Shown piece after piece: positions 46,279 through 54,958 of a DNA stretch of 64,000 nt. The stretch is from Mesorhizobium sangaii (GTDB lineage: Bacteria > Pseudomonadota > Alphaproteobacteria > Rhizobiales > Rhizobiaceae). The translations under genes and the position numbers were made by a program. The stretch is taken from the NCBI RefSeq assembly GCF_014207355.1, contig NZ_JACHEF010000003.1:595763-659762 (forward strand). The letters run 5' to 3'. The notes below the pieces were generated by a model. That model worked only from the letters and a program-made list of their open reading frames with translations. It made no database searches and had not been told where the DNA came from. Position 1 is the stretch's first letter. Each line of letters opens with the position of its first letter.

Positions 46279-46824
46279 TTAACCGGAGAAGCCGCCGCCA
46301 TCCAGGAACGCCTGCTCCTGGGGTGTGGTCTCGCGGCCAAGCATCCTGTTTCGGTGCGGAAAACGGCCAAAATTCTGGATAATGTCGCGGTGCTCGAGCG
46401 CATATTTAAGGTTGAACTCGGCTTTGGCCTTGTGCAGCTCGACCGATATCTCCTGGTCGGCAAGGTTCTCCGAATGCTCGAACGGCAAATACAGGAACAC
46501 GCGGACTTCAGGTTCCAATGCCAGATCATGGCCGGCTGCGACGGCCTTTTGAGCAAAATACTTCGCCAGCGGATCGGTCGCGCACATATGGCCGGTGCCG
46601 CGAAAGCAGTTCCGCGGAAACTGGTCGAGCAGGATCATCAGCGCCAGCGAACCTTCGGCGTGTGCCGACCAGTCGTCGCATTCACGCCGTGCGGCGGCAT
46701 AGTGGAGATTGAGAAAGCGGTTGCGGAAGTCCGTATCGAAAGCCTCGTTCTTCTCGAACCAGGCATCCTCGCCGGCGTCGCGCCAGAATTTGGTGACCGA
46801 CAGGGCCCTGCTATCCAATTCCAT
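46279..46824 (-). CDS. DUF924 family protein
   Basis: A 181-residue helical protein with the family landmarks KFWRDAGEDAWFEKNEAFD at residue 12, LALMILLDQFPRNCFRGTG near residue 65 and FLYLPFEHSENLADQ near residue 110. DUF924 proteins have a TPR-like helical fold and unknown function. It converges on folK and lies 16 bp downstream of the antiporter gene on the same strand, so it may share that transcript. A single reading frame with no odd composition. Confidence 0.9.
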   Translation of the reverse strand: MELDSRALSVTKFWRDAGEDAWFEKNEAFDTDFRNRFLNLHYAAARRECDDWSAHAEGSLALMILLDQFPRNCFRGTGHMCATDPLAKYFAQKAVAAGHDLALEPEVRVFLYLPFEHSENLADQEISVELHKAKAEFNLKYALEHRDIIQNFGRFPHRNRMLGRETTPQEQAFLDGGGFSG

Positions 46825-46839
46825 GCAAAGTTCCTCGTT

Positions 46840-48675
46840 TCAATCCGCGGGTTCGGATTTGTGCAAAACATCGGCCGTCTCTTCATTGAGTGCCTGGCCG
46901 GTACGGCGGGGCTGGGTGAGGGGTGTGGGAATGGGCGTCCCGATATTACCCCTCAGGAATCGTTGTCCGGCACGCACACCTTCGGCGAGTTGGGTTTCGA
47001 AACGGGCGGTATCGCGGCGCCGCACATCCTCGATCACCTCTGCCACGTCTTCGGGATCGACGCCGAGCGATTCCAGCGCCGAACCGCCGAAAACCAGCGC
47101 CGATTCGAAGGTTTCGCGCAGCTGGAAGTCGACGCCGGCACGAATGAGCTGCAGGGCTGTGCCGCGGTCGTAAGCCCGGGCGAGCACGGTGAGGAGTGGA
47201 AATTCGGCCTTGATCAGCTGGGCGATACGAACGGCCACATCCGGCTTGTCGACGCAGACCAGCACGGCGCGCGCGCGACCCGCGCCGGCCGCATGCAGGA
47301 TGTCCAGCCGCGTGCCATCGCCATAATAGACCTTGAAGCCGAAATCGGCCGCCGCCTGGATCATTTCGACATCATTGTCGATGATCGAGACATCGATGCC
47401 GCGCAGCAGCAGCGGCTGGCTGGCGATCTGACCGAAGCGGCCGAAGCCGATGATCAACACGCTGCCGGTCAGGCCAGCGGCAATCTCGACCCCGTCGAGC
47501 GACTGCGCGTCGCGCGGCGTGAGATACCGCAAGGCGATAATCGCCAGCGGCGTCAGCACCATCGAGATGATGACGATCGCCGTCAGCATCGCGTTGGCCT
47601 GATTGTCGATGATGCCGACCGCGGCGGCCGCCGAATAAAGGACGAAGGCGAATTCGCCGCCTTGCGCCATGAAGACGGCCCGCTCCAACGCTTCACGATG
47701 GCGAGTTTTCAGAACCCGGGCGACGATGTAGATGCCGAGCGCCTTCATCACCATGTAGGCGACGACATAGATGGCAATCAGCCGCCAGTTCGCGACCACC
47801 ACATGCAGGTCGAGCGACATGCCGACGGCCAGGAAGAACAAGCCGAGCAGGATGCCGCGGAACGGTTCGATGTCGGCTTCAAGCTGATGGCGGAAGGTCG
47901 ATTCCGACAGCAGTACGCCGGCCAGGAATGCACCCATCGCCATCGACAGCCCGCTGAGCTGCATGGCGAGCGCCGAACCGAGGACGACCAGAAGGGCGGC
48001 AGCCGTCATCACCTCGCGGGCACGGGCATCCGCCAGGATGCGGAAGAACGGATTGAGCAGATAACGGCCGGCCAGCACCAATCCGACGATCGCGGCAAGG
48101 CCGATCCCGACCTCGGTGAAGCGCTCTGCCAGGCTGGTGTCGGCGCCGCCAGGCGCCAGGAAAGCGATCAGGGCCAGCAGCGGTACGATGGCTAGGTCCT
48201 CGAGCAGCAGCACCGACACTATGCGCTGGCCTTTCGGCTCGGCGATTTCACCGCGTTCCTCGAGAAGCTGCATGACGATCGCTGTCGAGGTCAGCACGAA
48301 GCCGGCGCCGGCGACGAAGGATTGCGAGATCGGAAACCCTCCCGCAACGCCAACAGCGGTCAGCAAGACCGCGCAGACGCCGACCTGCAGTGCACCGAGG
48401 CCAAATATCTCGCGGCGCAGGCCCCATAGCCGCGACGGCTGCATTTCCAGCCCGATGATGAACAGGAACATCACCACGCCGAGCTCAGCGACATGAAGGA
48501 TGGCTTCCGATTCGGAAAAGACGCGCAGGCCAAACGGGCCGATCACCACACCGGCGGCCAGATAGCCGAGAATCGAGCCGAGGCCCATGCGCTTGAAGAT
48601 CGGAACGGCGACAACGCCGGCTGCAAGCAGCGCCACCACCTGAACCAGATCGTTGCTCGATGCCTCTACCGCCAT
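46840..48675 (-). CDS. CPA2 cation:proton antiporter with RCK domain (KefB/KefC-like)
   Basis: A 611-residue membrane protein. Residues about 5-380 form the 12-13-helix exchanger domain (FLFIIGLEMQPSRLW, the ALTSTAIVMQLL-type segment VLTSTAIVMQLLEERGE, ALALSVA-like helices). Residues about 400-520 form a TrkA-N/RCK nucleotide-binding domain (VLIIGFGRFGQIASQPL, then IDNDVEMIQ). Such proteins export potassium in response to electrophiles or pH. The start at the ATG 48673-48675 (MAVEASSNDLVQ) is preferred; an upstream extension to 48831 has poor character. No KefF/KefG-type partner is adjacent, so the trigger is unknown. Confidence 0.9.
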   Translation of the reverse strand: MAVEASSNDLVQVVALLAAGVVAVPIFKRMGLGSILGYLAAGVVIGPFGLRVFSESEAILHVAELGVVMFLFIIGLEMQPSRLWGLRREIFGLGALQVGVCAVLLTAVGVAGGFPISQSFVAGAGFVLTSTAIVMQLLEERGEIAEPKGQRIVSVLLLEDLAIVPLLALIAFLAPGGADTSLAERFTEVGIGLAAIVGLVLAGRYLLNPFFRILADARAREVMTAAALLVVLGSALAMQLSGLSMAMGAFLAGVLLSESTFRHQLEADIEPFRGILLGLFFLAVGMSLDLHVVVANWRLIAIYVVAYMVMKALGIYIVARVLKTRHREALERAVFMAQGGEFAFVLYSAAAAVGIIDNQANAMLTAIVIISMVLTPLAIIALRYLTPRDAQSLDGVEIAAGLTGSVLIIGFGRFGQIASQPLLLRGIDVSIIDNDVEMIQAAADFGFKVYYGDGTRLDILHAAGAGRARAVLVCVDKPDVAVRIAQLIKAEFPLLTVLARAYDRGTALQLIRAGVDFQLRETFESALVFGGSALESLGVDPEDVAEVIEDVRRRDTARFETQLAEGVRAGQRFLRGNIGTPIPTPLTQPRRTGQALNEETADVLHKSEPAD

Positions 48676-48921
48676 TCCGCCATTCCGCTCGTTTGAGGAC
48701 CGATTCCGATTTCGAAGTGCTTTGACAAGCGGCGAAGATAGGGGCTTCGGTGGGGATCGAACAGCCCGAATCCGGATCACCGGCGATGTTGCGGGCGCGT
48801 TACACAAGTTGACGCTGGGAACGCGTTGCATCTTGCCACAATCGAAGGCTAAGGACGCTCGGCTTCGGCCATTGGAGGGTGAGCGACGATCAAGTCGAGC
48901 CCTTTTGAGGAGATGACTGAC

Positions 48922-49188
48922 ATGAAGAAGTTTTTGTTTGTTGCCGTCGGCCTGGCGGTGCTAGCCGGTTCGGCTTGCTCGAAGGCACCCGAGTGCACGG
49001 CCGAGATCGCAACCAAAAAAGCGCAGGACATGGCTGCCGCGCTGCAGGAGGCTATCACCAAGGACCCGTCCAAGGCGGCTGATCTGACGGCCAAGGTGCA
49101 GGCGGTGACCACCAAATATCAGGGCACCACGACATTGGCCGACGCCTGCAAGGCCTATGACGAGGTGACGGCCGCGATCAAGGGCTAA
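48922..49188 (+). CDS. small secreted protein with lipoprotein-like signal
   Basis: An 88-residue protein: basic start (MKKFLFVAVG), hydrophobic core and LAGSACSK, which resembles a lipobox (Cys near residue 20). It is followed by a helical, Lys/Ala/Thr-rich domain with a second cysteine pair (PECTAEI and LADACKAY). A GAGGAG nine bases before the ATG at 48922 supports this start rather than the ATG at 48913. Small cell-envelope proteins of this form are common in rhizobia; the function is unknown. Ends at a strong terminator (49215-49244). Confidence 0.75.
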   Translation: MKKFLFVAVGLAVLAGSACSKAPECTAEIATKKAQDMAAALQEAITKDPSKAADLTAKVQAVTTKYQGTTTLADACKAYDEVTAAIKG

Positions 49189-49214
49189 GCGCAGGATTGA
49201 AGCGGTTTGAACGA

Positions 49215-49244
49215 GGCGGCGACCCATGGGTCGCCGCCTTTTTT
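49215..49244 (+). terminator. Rho-independent terminator after the small secreted protein gene
   Basis: A 12-base perfect inverted repeat (arms GGCGGCGACCCA / TGGGTCGCCGCC) followed by six T. It ends the plus-strand gene; the minus strand has no T-run beyond it. Confidence 0.9.
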
Positions 49245-49256
49245 GTTACGTGCGGA

Positions 49257-49811
49257 TCAATTCGGGGCGATGGAGCCGACTTCGATGGAATCGACGCGCT
49301 TCAGGCTCATGCCGATCACCGGCACCAACTGGTCGTCGACGCGCACGGCAATGGTCACCGTCATCGAATTGTCGTCGGGGATGCGGGCCTGCATCACGCC
49401 GCGCAGCTGGTTGCGGTTGATGGTGAAGACGACCTTGCGGGCATCGACGACATTGCCGCCGATGATGTCGAGGCCGGAAGCGGTCGCGCCGCCCATGAAG
49501 CTACCCTTGTAGCCCTCGCGGCCCTTGCGTTCGATAGTGGCCGACATTTGCTGGGTGAACATGCCGACCCGGCAACCGCCGTCGAGTGTCATGCCGACCT
49601 TGCCGTCCGGCGTCGAGCCGGTGAAGCTACAGTTGAATTTGGTGCCTTTGTACTTGCCGGCGACGATTTCGCCGGGTCCGATCCATTTGCCTTCGGCCGA
49701 CTGGAAGAACTGCTTGTCCGGCTCCGCGGCGGAAGCCGCTCCGGCAATGCCGACGAGTGCTGTTATCACGGTTGCCAGGGGCAAGACGCTGGACAGAATT
49801 ACACTTTTCAT
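49257..49811 (-). CDS. secreted protein of unknown function
   Basis: A 184-residue protein with a clear signal peptide (VLPLATVITALVGIAGAASAA, cleavage near residue 28). The mature part is small and beta-rich: GPGEIVAGKYKGTKFNCSF, then a stretch with Cys in GGCRVGMF, and NQLRGVMQARIPDDNSMTV. Two cysteines could form a disulfide. I do not recognise a named family; similar proteins are annotated as hypothetical in rhizobia. The start is the ATG at 49809-49811; an upstream in-frame ATG at 49931 would give a non-secretory leader. It converges on the preceding small lipoprotein gene. Confidence 0.7.
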   Translation of the reverse strand: MKSVILSSVLPLATVITALVGIAGAASAAEPDKQFFQSAEGKWIGPGEIVAGKYKGTKFNCSFTGSTPDGKVGMTLDGGCRVGMFTQQMSATIERKGREGYKGSFMGGATASGLDIIGGNVVDARKVVFTINRNQLRGVMQARIPDDNSMTVTIAVRVDDQLVPVIGMSLKRVDSIEVGSIAPN

Positions 49812-49946
49812 CGACGACACCCGGCAACAAAGAGGCTGTTTGGAACCCGTCTGACCATGAACAAGATTGGTTAATGCTTCGTCACTACGGGGCCGCCGTA
49901 AAGCAGTCCGGTAACAATTCCGAAGATCCAAAAGCTGCTGCCCGGT

Positions 49947-51044
49947 TCACTTGCCGGATGGGGTCGTTTCGGCATCTTTCCTGGTTGCAAACGATGTCAG
50001 CGCCGAGAGGAAATCGCCCAGTCCCGGACGCTTCGCGGCGCTGAACGGTAGGGGACGCGTTGTCTCCATCGCCGCGATGCCGATGCGCGCCGTCATCATG
50101 CCATTGACGACACCCTCGCCAAGCTTGGCCGAAAGGCGCGCCGCCAGGCCGTGGCCGACGATCTGCTGGACGAAACTGTCGCCGACGGCGATCGAGCCGG
50201 TGACCGCCAGATGCGCCAGCACGTTGCGGGCCAGGCGGAAGAAACCGAGCGTTCCAGGCCGCCCGCCATAAAGTTCAGACAGGCGCCGAATGAGGCGTCC
50301 GGCCTCGAACACGACATAGGCGACATCGACCAGCGCGCGCGGGCTGACCGCGGTCACCAGCGAGACGCGTTTGGCGGCCTCGAGAATCATCACCTTTGCC
50401 CTGGCATCGAGGGGGCCGAGAATTTCGGTTTCGGCCAGGCGCACCAGATTGCCGCCGTCGATGATTTCGCCGCGCAGTTCGGCCAGCGCGCGCCGGCCGG
50501 CAGCGGTCTCGGGCTTGGCCGCGACGAAGGCCGACAGCTCGTCGACCACCGATCGTGCCGCCTTGGGATCGTCGCGCGCAATCGCATCGAGCGCCCGCTT
50601 CTGCAGCTTTACGACCTCGGCGAGGCGGGCGATGGCCAGGAATTCGCGGATCAGGATGACCAGCAGCGCCAGCACGGCGATGGCCGCCATGCCGGCAGCC
50701 AGCCAGCCCAGCCATTCGGCGCGCGCAAAGAGGTCGCGTATGAGCTGGTCGGTCCACAGGCCGACAGCCAGAGAAACCAGCACACCAAAGGCGCCGAAGA
50801 AGATGCTGCCGAGCAGCGACCGCCTTCTTGGGGCGATCGCCGGCGGCGGTTCGGCGGCAACGATGTCGGGCTCGTCGAAGACATCGACTTCCGCCGGGAT
50901 GAGCGTCGCGACATCGGTCTTCATCGCGCGGGGCTTCCGCTGGGAGTCAACCTGGGCCTGGGCACGGCGTGCCTCAGGTGCTTCTTGTTTCGATTCGGCT
51001 TCCGGCTCGATACGAAATGCGGCCGGCTTGCGGGACGCGGTCAT
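49947..51044 (-). CDS. ycjF: YcjF/TIGR01620 family membrane protein
   Basis: A 365-residue protein. A charged N-terminal region (about 1-75) is followed by two transmembrane helices (about 80-100 and 110-135) and a helical domain ending in FFRLARNVLAHLAVTGSIAVGD and GHGLAARLSAKLGEGVVNG, the TIGR01620 signature. YcjF accompanies YcjX in stress-linked operons; its exact function is unknown. The start ATG overlaps the ycjX stop by four bases, so the pair is translationally coupled. Confidence 0.88.
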   Translation of the reverse strand: MTASRKPAAFRIEPEAESKQEAPEARRAQAQVDSQRKPRAMKTDVATLIPAEVDVFDEPDIVAAEPPPAIAPRRRSLLGSIFFGAFGVLVSLAVGLWTDQLIRDLFARAEWLGWLAAGMAAIAVLALLVILIREFLAIARLAEVVKLQKRALDAIARDDPKAARSVVDELSAFVAAKPETAAGRRALAELRGEIIDGGNLVRLAETEILGPLDARAKVMILEAAKRVSLVTAVSPRALVDVAYVVFEAGRLIRRLSELYGGRPGTLGFFRLARNVLAHLAVTGSIAVGDSFVQQIVGHGLAARLSAKLGEGVVNGMMTARIGIAAMETTRPLPFSAAKRPGLGDFLSALTSFATRKDAETTPSGK

Positions 51045-52519
51045 GCCAGACGATCTCCAATCAGGAACTGCAAGGCACGGTCGAGCCGGATGTGCGGCAG
51101 CGACAGCGTGACACCTTCGGCGGTGCGTTCGAGCTTTGGTGGACGGAAACGGACGAAGCGGATTGCCGGATCCTCGGAGTCCGGCTTGTGATCGGGCACC
51201 GAAACATCGAACACAGCATCAATATTCTCCGGTAAATCACCGGGAAATATGGCAGTTTCCGTTTTGCCGTCAAAGGTCTCGCCGTTGATCTTCTCGCCGG
51301 CGATCGGCGTGCCGATGATGACGGGAAGCGTCTCCCGGCCCTGCTTGACGGTGCCTTCGCGGGTTGCGCGCACCGCCGCCATCGCGACCACATCGACATC
51401 GGCGCCGGTGAAATTCGCCCGGGCCACGGCACGGTCGGCAAGACGCCGCACGATCGCCTGCAAGCGGTCATGGCTTTCGTGATGCAGGTGGTCGGCCTTG
51501 GTAGCGGCAACCAGGATGCGGTCGATGCGCCGTGAAAACAGGTCGGTGAGGAAGCTGCCGCGGCCGGGTCGGAAACAACTGAGGATCTCGGTCACCGCGC
51601 GTTCCAGGTCGGCCATGGCGCCGGGGCCGGCGTTCAGCGCCTGCATGGCATCGATGAGCACGATCTGGCGATCGAGGCGTGTGATGTGTTCGCGGAAGAA
51701 CGGTTTGACGACATGCGTCTTGTAGGCCTCGTAACGCCTGTCCATCATGGCGTGCAGCGATCCCGGGCGCGGACGCCTGTCGCCGAGCCCAGCCAGGGGA
51801 GCGAAGGTGAGTGCGGGCGAGCCTTCGAGATCGCCAGGCATCAGGAAGCGGCCGGGCGGCAAGGTCGAAAGCGCCCGCTCGTCGAGCTTGCACGCCTTCA
51901 GATAGGCGGCGAAACTTTCGGCCAGGCGGCGCGCCGTCATCTCGTCGGCATCGGCGTTCGGGTCGATCTCCGCCGACAGCGCCCGCCAGCCTTGCGACAG
52001 GTCCTCGCGCACCGGCAAAACGGCCATCTCGAAGGCTTCGCGGGAAAAATCGCCGAAGGATTTGCCGAGCAGCGGCAGGTCGAGCAGCCATTCGCCGGGA
52101 TAGTCGACGATATCGACCGACAGTTTGCCGGCGGAGAACATACGGCTCCAGCCGGAGGCCGATTCATATTCGATGGTCAGCCGCAGTTCGGAAATAGCCC
52201 GCGTCGAATCGGGCCAGGCGCGATCGTTGACCAGAGCGGCGATGTGGTCCTCGTACTGGAACCGCGGCACGGCGTCGTCGGGCTGCTGTTCGAGGAAGGC
52301 ACGGGCGATGCGCCCGGATTTCTGGGCCTCGAACAACGGCAGGCGCCCGCCATGGATCAGATTGTGGACAAAAGCCGATATGAACACCGTCTTGCCGGCG
52401 CGGGAAAGGCCGGTGACACCCAAACGCAGCGATGGAGAGAAAAGCCCGGTGGCGCGGCCCGACAGCGTGTCGAGGGCAATCCTCGCCTCGTCGGTGAAGG
52501 TGGTCAGCGATGATGCCAA
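51041..52519 (-). CDS. ycjX: YcjX family GTP-binding protein
   Basis: A 492-residue P-loop protein with Walker A GLSRAGKTVFIS at about residue 35 and conserved downstream segments DIVDYPGEWLLDLPLL (a switch/Walker B region) and VLIDAMQALNAG. YcjX binds and probably hydrolyses GTP or ATP. In enterobacteria it is in the phage-shock regulon next to ycjF; here no pspA-like gene is adjacent. The function remains unclear. It lies upstream of ycjF with a four-base overlap. Confidence 0.92.
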   Translation of the reverse strand: MASSLTTFTDEARIALDTLSGRATGLFSPSLRLGVTGLSRAGKTVFISAFVHNLIHGGRLPLFEAQKSGRIARAFLEQQPDDAVPRFQYEDHIAALVNDRAWPDSTRAISELRLTIEYESASGWSRMFSAGKLSVDIVDYPGEWLLDLPLLGKSFGDFSREAFEMAVLPVREDLSQGWRALSAEIDPNADADEMTARRLAESFAAYLKACKLDERALSTLPPGRFLMPGDLEGSPALTFAPLAGLGDRRPRPGSLHAMMDRRYEAYKTHVVKPFFREHITRLDRQIVLIDAMQALNAGPGAMADLERAVTEILSCFRPGRGSFLTDLFSRRIDRILVAATKADHLHHESHDRLQAIVRRLADRAVARANFTGADVDVVAMAAVRATREGTVKQGRETLPVIIGTPIAGEKINGETFDGKTETAIFPGDLPENIDAVFDVSVPDHKPDSEDPAIRFVRFRPPKLERTAEGVTLSLPHIRLDRALQFLIGDRLA

Positions 52520-52582
52520 AATATGCTCTCTCGGGCTTCGGTCCGCCCGATATAGGCTGTGGAACCCGGCTTTGAAATGGCG

Positions 52583-53086
52583 TTAGAGATCGGCCGGCGT
52601 CAGGAACGCTTCGAGATAACCGGTGCCTTGGGCGGCTTTGGCCAGATCGCCGCCGAAACGGACGACCGCCAGACCCGTGGTTGGGAAGCCGTGGTTGAGC
52701 GTGGCCCGCGCCGTCTCGTCGCCGTCGCCCGAAACCGCCATGGCGAGATCCTCCGTCATCGGGTTGTGGCCAATGACCAGCAACGAACCCGATCCGCCAT
52801 TGTCGCGGATGAGGCGGAGGTAACAGGCGGCGTCTTCGCTGTAGAGCGTGTCGAAGAACAGGACTCGTCCGGTGTCGGTCTGACCGGCCAGGCCTTCCAG
52901 CGTCTCCTTGGCGCGTTTGGCGTTGGAGCAGATGGTCAGGTCCGGAACATAGCAGCGGGACCGCATGGCGGCGCCCATCATTTCGGCATCGGCGCGACCG
53001 GATGCGTCGAGCGGGCGGTCGAAATCGCGCATGCCGGGCAGTGCCCAGCCGGCCTTGGCATGTCGCAACAGATAAAGCGTGCCCAC
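52583..53086 (-). CDS. SixA-like histidine phosphatase
   Basis: A 167-residue phosphohistidine phosphatase of the RHG branch. The catalytic motif is LYLLRHAKAGW at residues 3-13 (RHA rather than RHG) and the second histidine is in VIGHNPMTED near residue 93. SixA dephosphorylates Hpt-domain proteins in enterobacteria; here the target is unknown. A GTG at 53086 with a CGGAGGT site gives a start directly at the fold; an open frame extends upstream to 53170 without a good ribosome-binding site. Confidence 0.85.
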   Translation of the reverse strand: MGTLYLLRHAKAGWALPGMRDFDRPLDASGRADAEMMGAAMRSRCYVPDLTICSNAKRAKETLEGLAGQTDTGRVLFFDTLYSEDAACYLRLIRDNGGSGSLLVIGHNPMTEDLAMAVSGDGDETARATLNHGFPTTGLAVVRFGGDLAKAAQGTGYLEAFLTPADL

Positions 53087-53424
53087 CCAACCTCCGCTGA
53101 CGCCGAATGCCGAACTTCCTGGATTAGCCACGAGAAAGCCGCCGCGCAATGCCCCGTGTTCTCCAAACACAGCGAATCATCGATGTGCGGTGCCGCAAAA
53201 GGCGCTTGTGCTTCGGCGCCAAGATCATGCCGGTCTTCGAAAAGCATGTTGCACGGGATCCAAAGTGTCGAAGCGTAGTTTGGTATCAAAACGACCATTC
53301 GCTGCTGCAAAGGCGCCCGCCACCGAACATTAACAATTGCGTGAGACAGCGGCCGATTGCGCTTGTGCAGGCGTCGGACCGCGAATATATAGGCGCAAAA
53401 ATTGGGGCAGTTTGGGTGAGTCGA

Positions 53425-53841
53425 ATGAACGACGTCGTTACCGCCGATTACATACCCTCCGAAGACGAGCCGTTCATGAACGAGCGGCAGAAATCCTACT
53501 TCCGCCAAAAGCTCGTCACCTGGAAGAATGACATATTGCGCGAAGCGCGCGAAACTCTCGAAATCCTGCAACAGGAAAACGCCAACCACCCCGATCTCGC
53601 CGACCGCGCTTCTTCGGAAACCGACCGCGCTATCGAGCTCAGGGCCCGCGACCGTCAGCGCAAGCTGATCGCAAAGATCGATTCCGCCCTGCAGCGCATC
53701 GACGAAGGCACTTACGGCTATTGCGAGGAGACTGGCGAGCCGATCGCGCTGAAGCGGCTCGATGCGCGTCCGATCGCGACGTTGTCGATCGAAGCGCAGG
53801 AGCGGCACGAGCGCCGCGAAAAGGTCTATCGCGACGACTGA
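53425..53841 (+). CDS. dksA: DksA, zinc-cysteine-poor alphaproteobacterial type
   Basis: A 138-residue RNA polymerase secondary-channel factor that works with ppGpp in the stringent response. The coiled-coil tip motif DxxDxA is intact (DLADRA). The C-terminal globular part has only one cysteine (GYCEETGEPIALKRLDARP); the other three zinc-binding positions are Thr, Ser and Ala, a pattern known from Rhodobacter DksA, which still works without zinc. The ATG at 53425 (MNDVVTADYIPSEDE) is the natural start. A strong terminator follows at 53893-53920. Confidence 0.93.
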   Translation: MNDVVTADYIPSEDEPFMNERQKSYFRQKLVTWKNDILREARETLEILQQENANHPDLADRASSETDRAIELRARDRQRKLIAKIDSALQRIDEGTYGYCEETGEPIALKRLDARPIATLSIEAQERHERREKVYRDD

Positions 53842-53892
53842 AGCGGCGCCGATGGGCCGTGCTCAAGGCGATCTGCAGCGATGTTGATAGTC

Positions 53893-53920
53893 AAAATGGC
53901 CGGTTTGCCGGCCATTTTTT
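53893..53920 (+). terminator. Rho-independent terminator of dksA
   Basis: Stem AAAATGGCCGG / CCGGCCATTTT with a short loop, followed by a run of T. It ends 79 bp after the dksA stop codon. The convergent FliO-like gene stops at 53978 and the A-rich left arm may let it act in both directions. Confidence 0.85.
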
Positions 53921-53977
53921 GTTGCCCAGGACCTTGACCGGTTCATTTCCCGGCCCGCTGGGCAGATCAGGATCTGA

Positions 53978-54736
53978 TCATCTCTTCTGGCTGGAGAGTT
54001 CGCCCAGAAGCTTCGTCATTTCGTCGTCGAGCGACTGCGGTGCCTTCGCCGCCGGTTTGCTCACTGGGCTGCTCGAACGCGGCTGGTCGAGAGATACTTC
54101 GAGTTCCTTCATCAGCTCGTCGTCGATGCTGTCCTGCTTCGGCGGCGGCGCTTGCCTGACGGTATTGGCATTCGCGGATCCATAGGCGGGCAGCGGCGTG
54201 ACATTGGTCGGCTGGTAACTTTGCGGCTTTGGTAGCGGTGCCGGTGCCGGCACCGGTGTTGGCGCCGGCGCTGCCTGGCGCGGGCGTGCGGGCGGCGCCG
54301 CGTTCACCGGCTGCGGAGCAGGCGCCTGCCTGGCCGGTGGCGGAGGCGCGGGTTGAGGTGCACGCGGTTTCGCCGCTGGGGCCGCGGCAGCCGGGACCGG
54401 CTGCAAGCCGCCATCTCCGGTGAGTGCCGGGCGGCGTGGCGCCGAAAGCCTGATGTCCCGTTCGACGACAACATCGGTTGGACCGCCGATCAGCAGCAGA
54501 TGTTCGATATCATCGCGGCGTATCAGCACCAGCCGGCGATGGCTGTCGACGGCGGTGGCATCCATGACGGCCAGCCGTGTCTTGCGGTTCCTGCCGCCGG
54601 CAACGAAGGTTCCGAACGTCAAGTTGCGCACAAGCTTGATGATGACGAGAACGATGACCAGCAGGACAAGCGCTGCAAACGTCCACAACAGTGCTGCGGC
54701 ATAACCGGGGCCCGCCACGCTATCCAGCCATTGCAT
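53978..54736 (-). CDS. FliO-like membrane protein with proline-rich tail
   Basis: A 252-residue protein. A single transmembrane helix (about residues 13-35, ALLWTFAALVLLVIVLVII) is followed by a FliO-type domain (TRLAVMDATAVDSHRRLVLIRRDDIEHLLLIGGPTDVVVE, about residues 50-95) and a long Ala/Pro-rich tail. FliO helps assemble the flagellar export gate, but no flagellar genes are nearby and the Pro-rich extension is unlike enteric FliO. It may be a FliO-domain relative with another envelope role. It is divergent from cckA. Confidence 0.75.
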   Translation of the reverse strand: MQWLDSVAGPGYAAALLWTFAALVLLVIVLVIIKLVRNLTFGTFVAGGRNRKTRLAVMDATAVDSHRRLVLIRRDDIEHLLLIGGPTDVVVERDIRLSAPRRPALTGDGGLQPVPAAAAPAAKPRAPQPAPPPPARQAPAPQPVNAAPPARPRQAAPAPTPVPAPAPLPKPQSYQPTNVTPLPAYGSANANTVRQAPPPKQDSIDDELMKELEVSLDQPRSSSPVSKPAAKAPQSLDDEMTKLLGELSSQKR

Positions 54737-54958
54737 TGGTTTTCCCTGATTGCCCTTGGAAGGTGACGCGACACTAGACCGTTGCGGCGGGCTACCGCAA
54801 TGCGTTTCGCGCTTGATGAACAGCTTGAAAACTCCGAAGGCCGGAAGATATCATTTTTATCCGACATTTGCCGCCCAGGCCTTTTCCGGACTAGGAGAAT
54901 ATGATTCAACCCGCTAGGGGCGGGTGTCGGAACACCGGAATTCACGAGCAGGGGGCAC

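Noticed and set aside
53978..54736. Evidence of a flagellar gene cluster
   Set aside because: Only a FliO-like domain is present; no other flagellar genes are nearby, so a flagellar role is not claimed.
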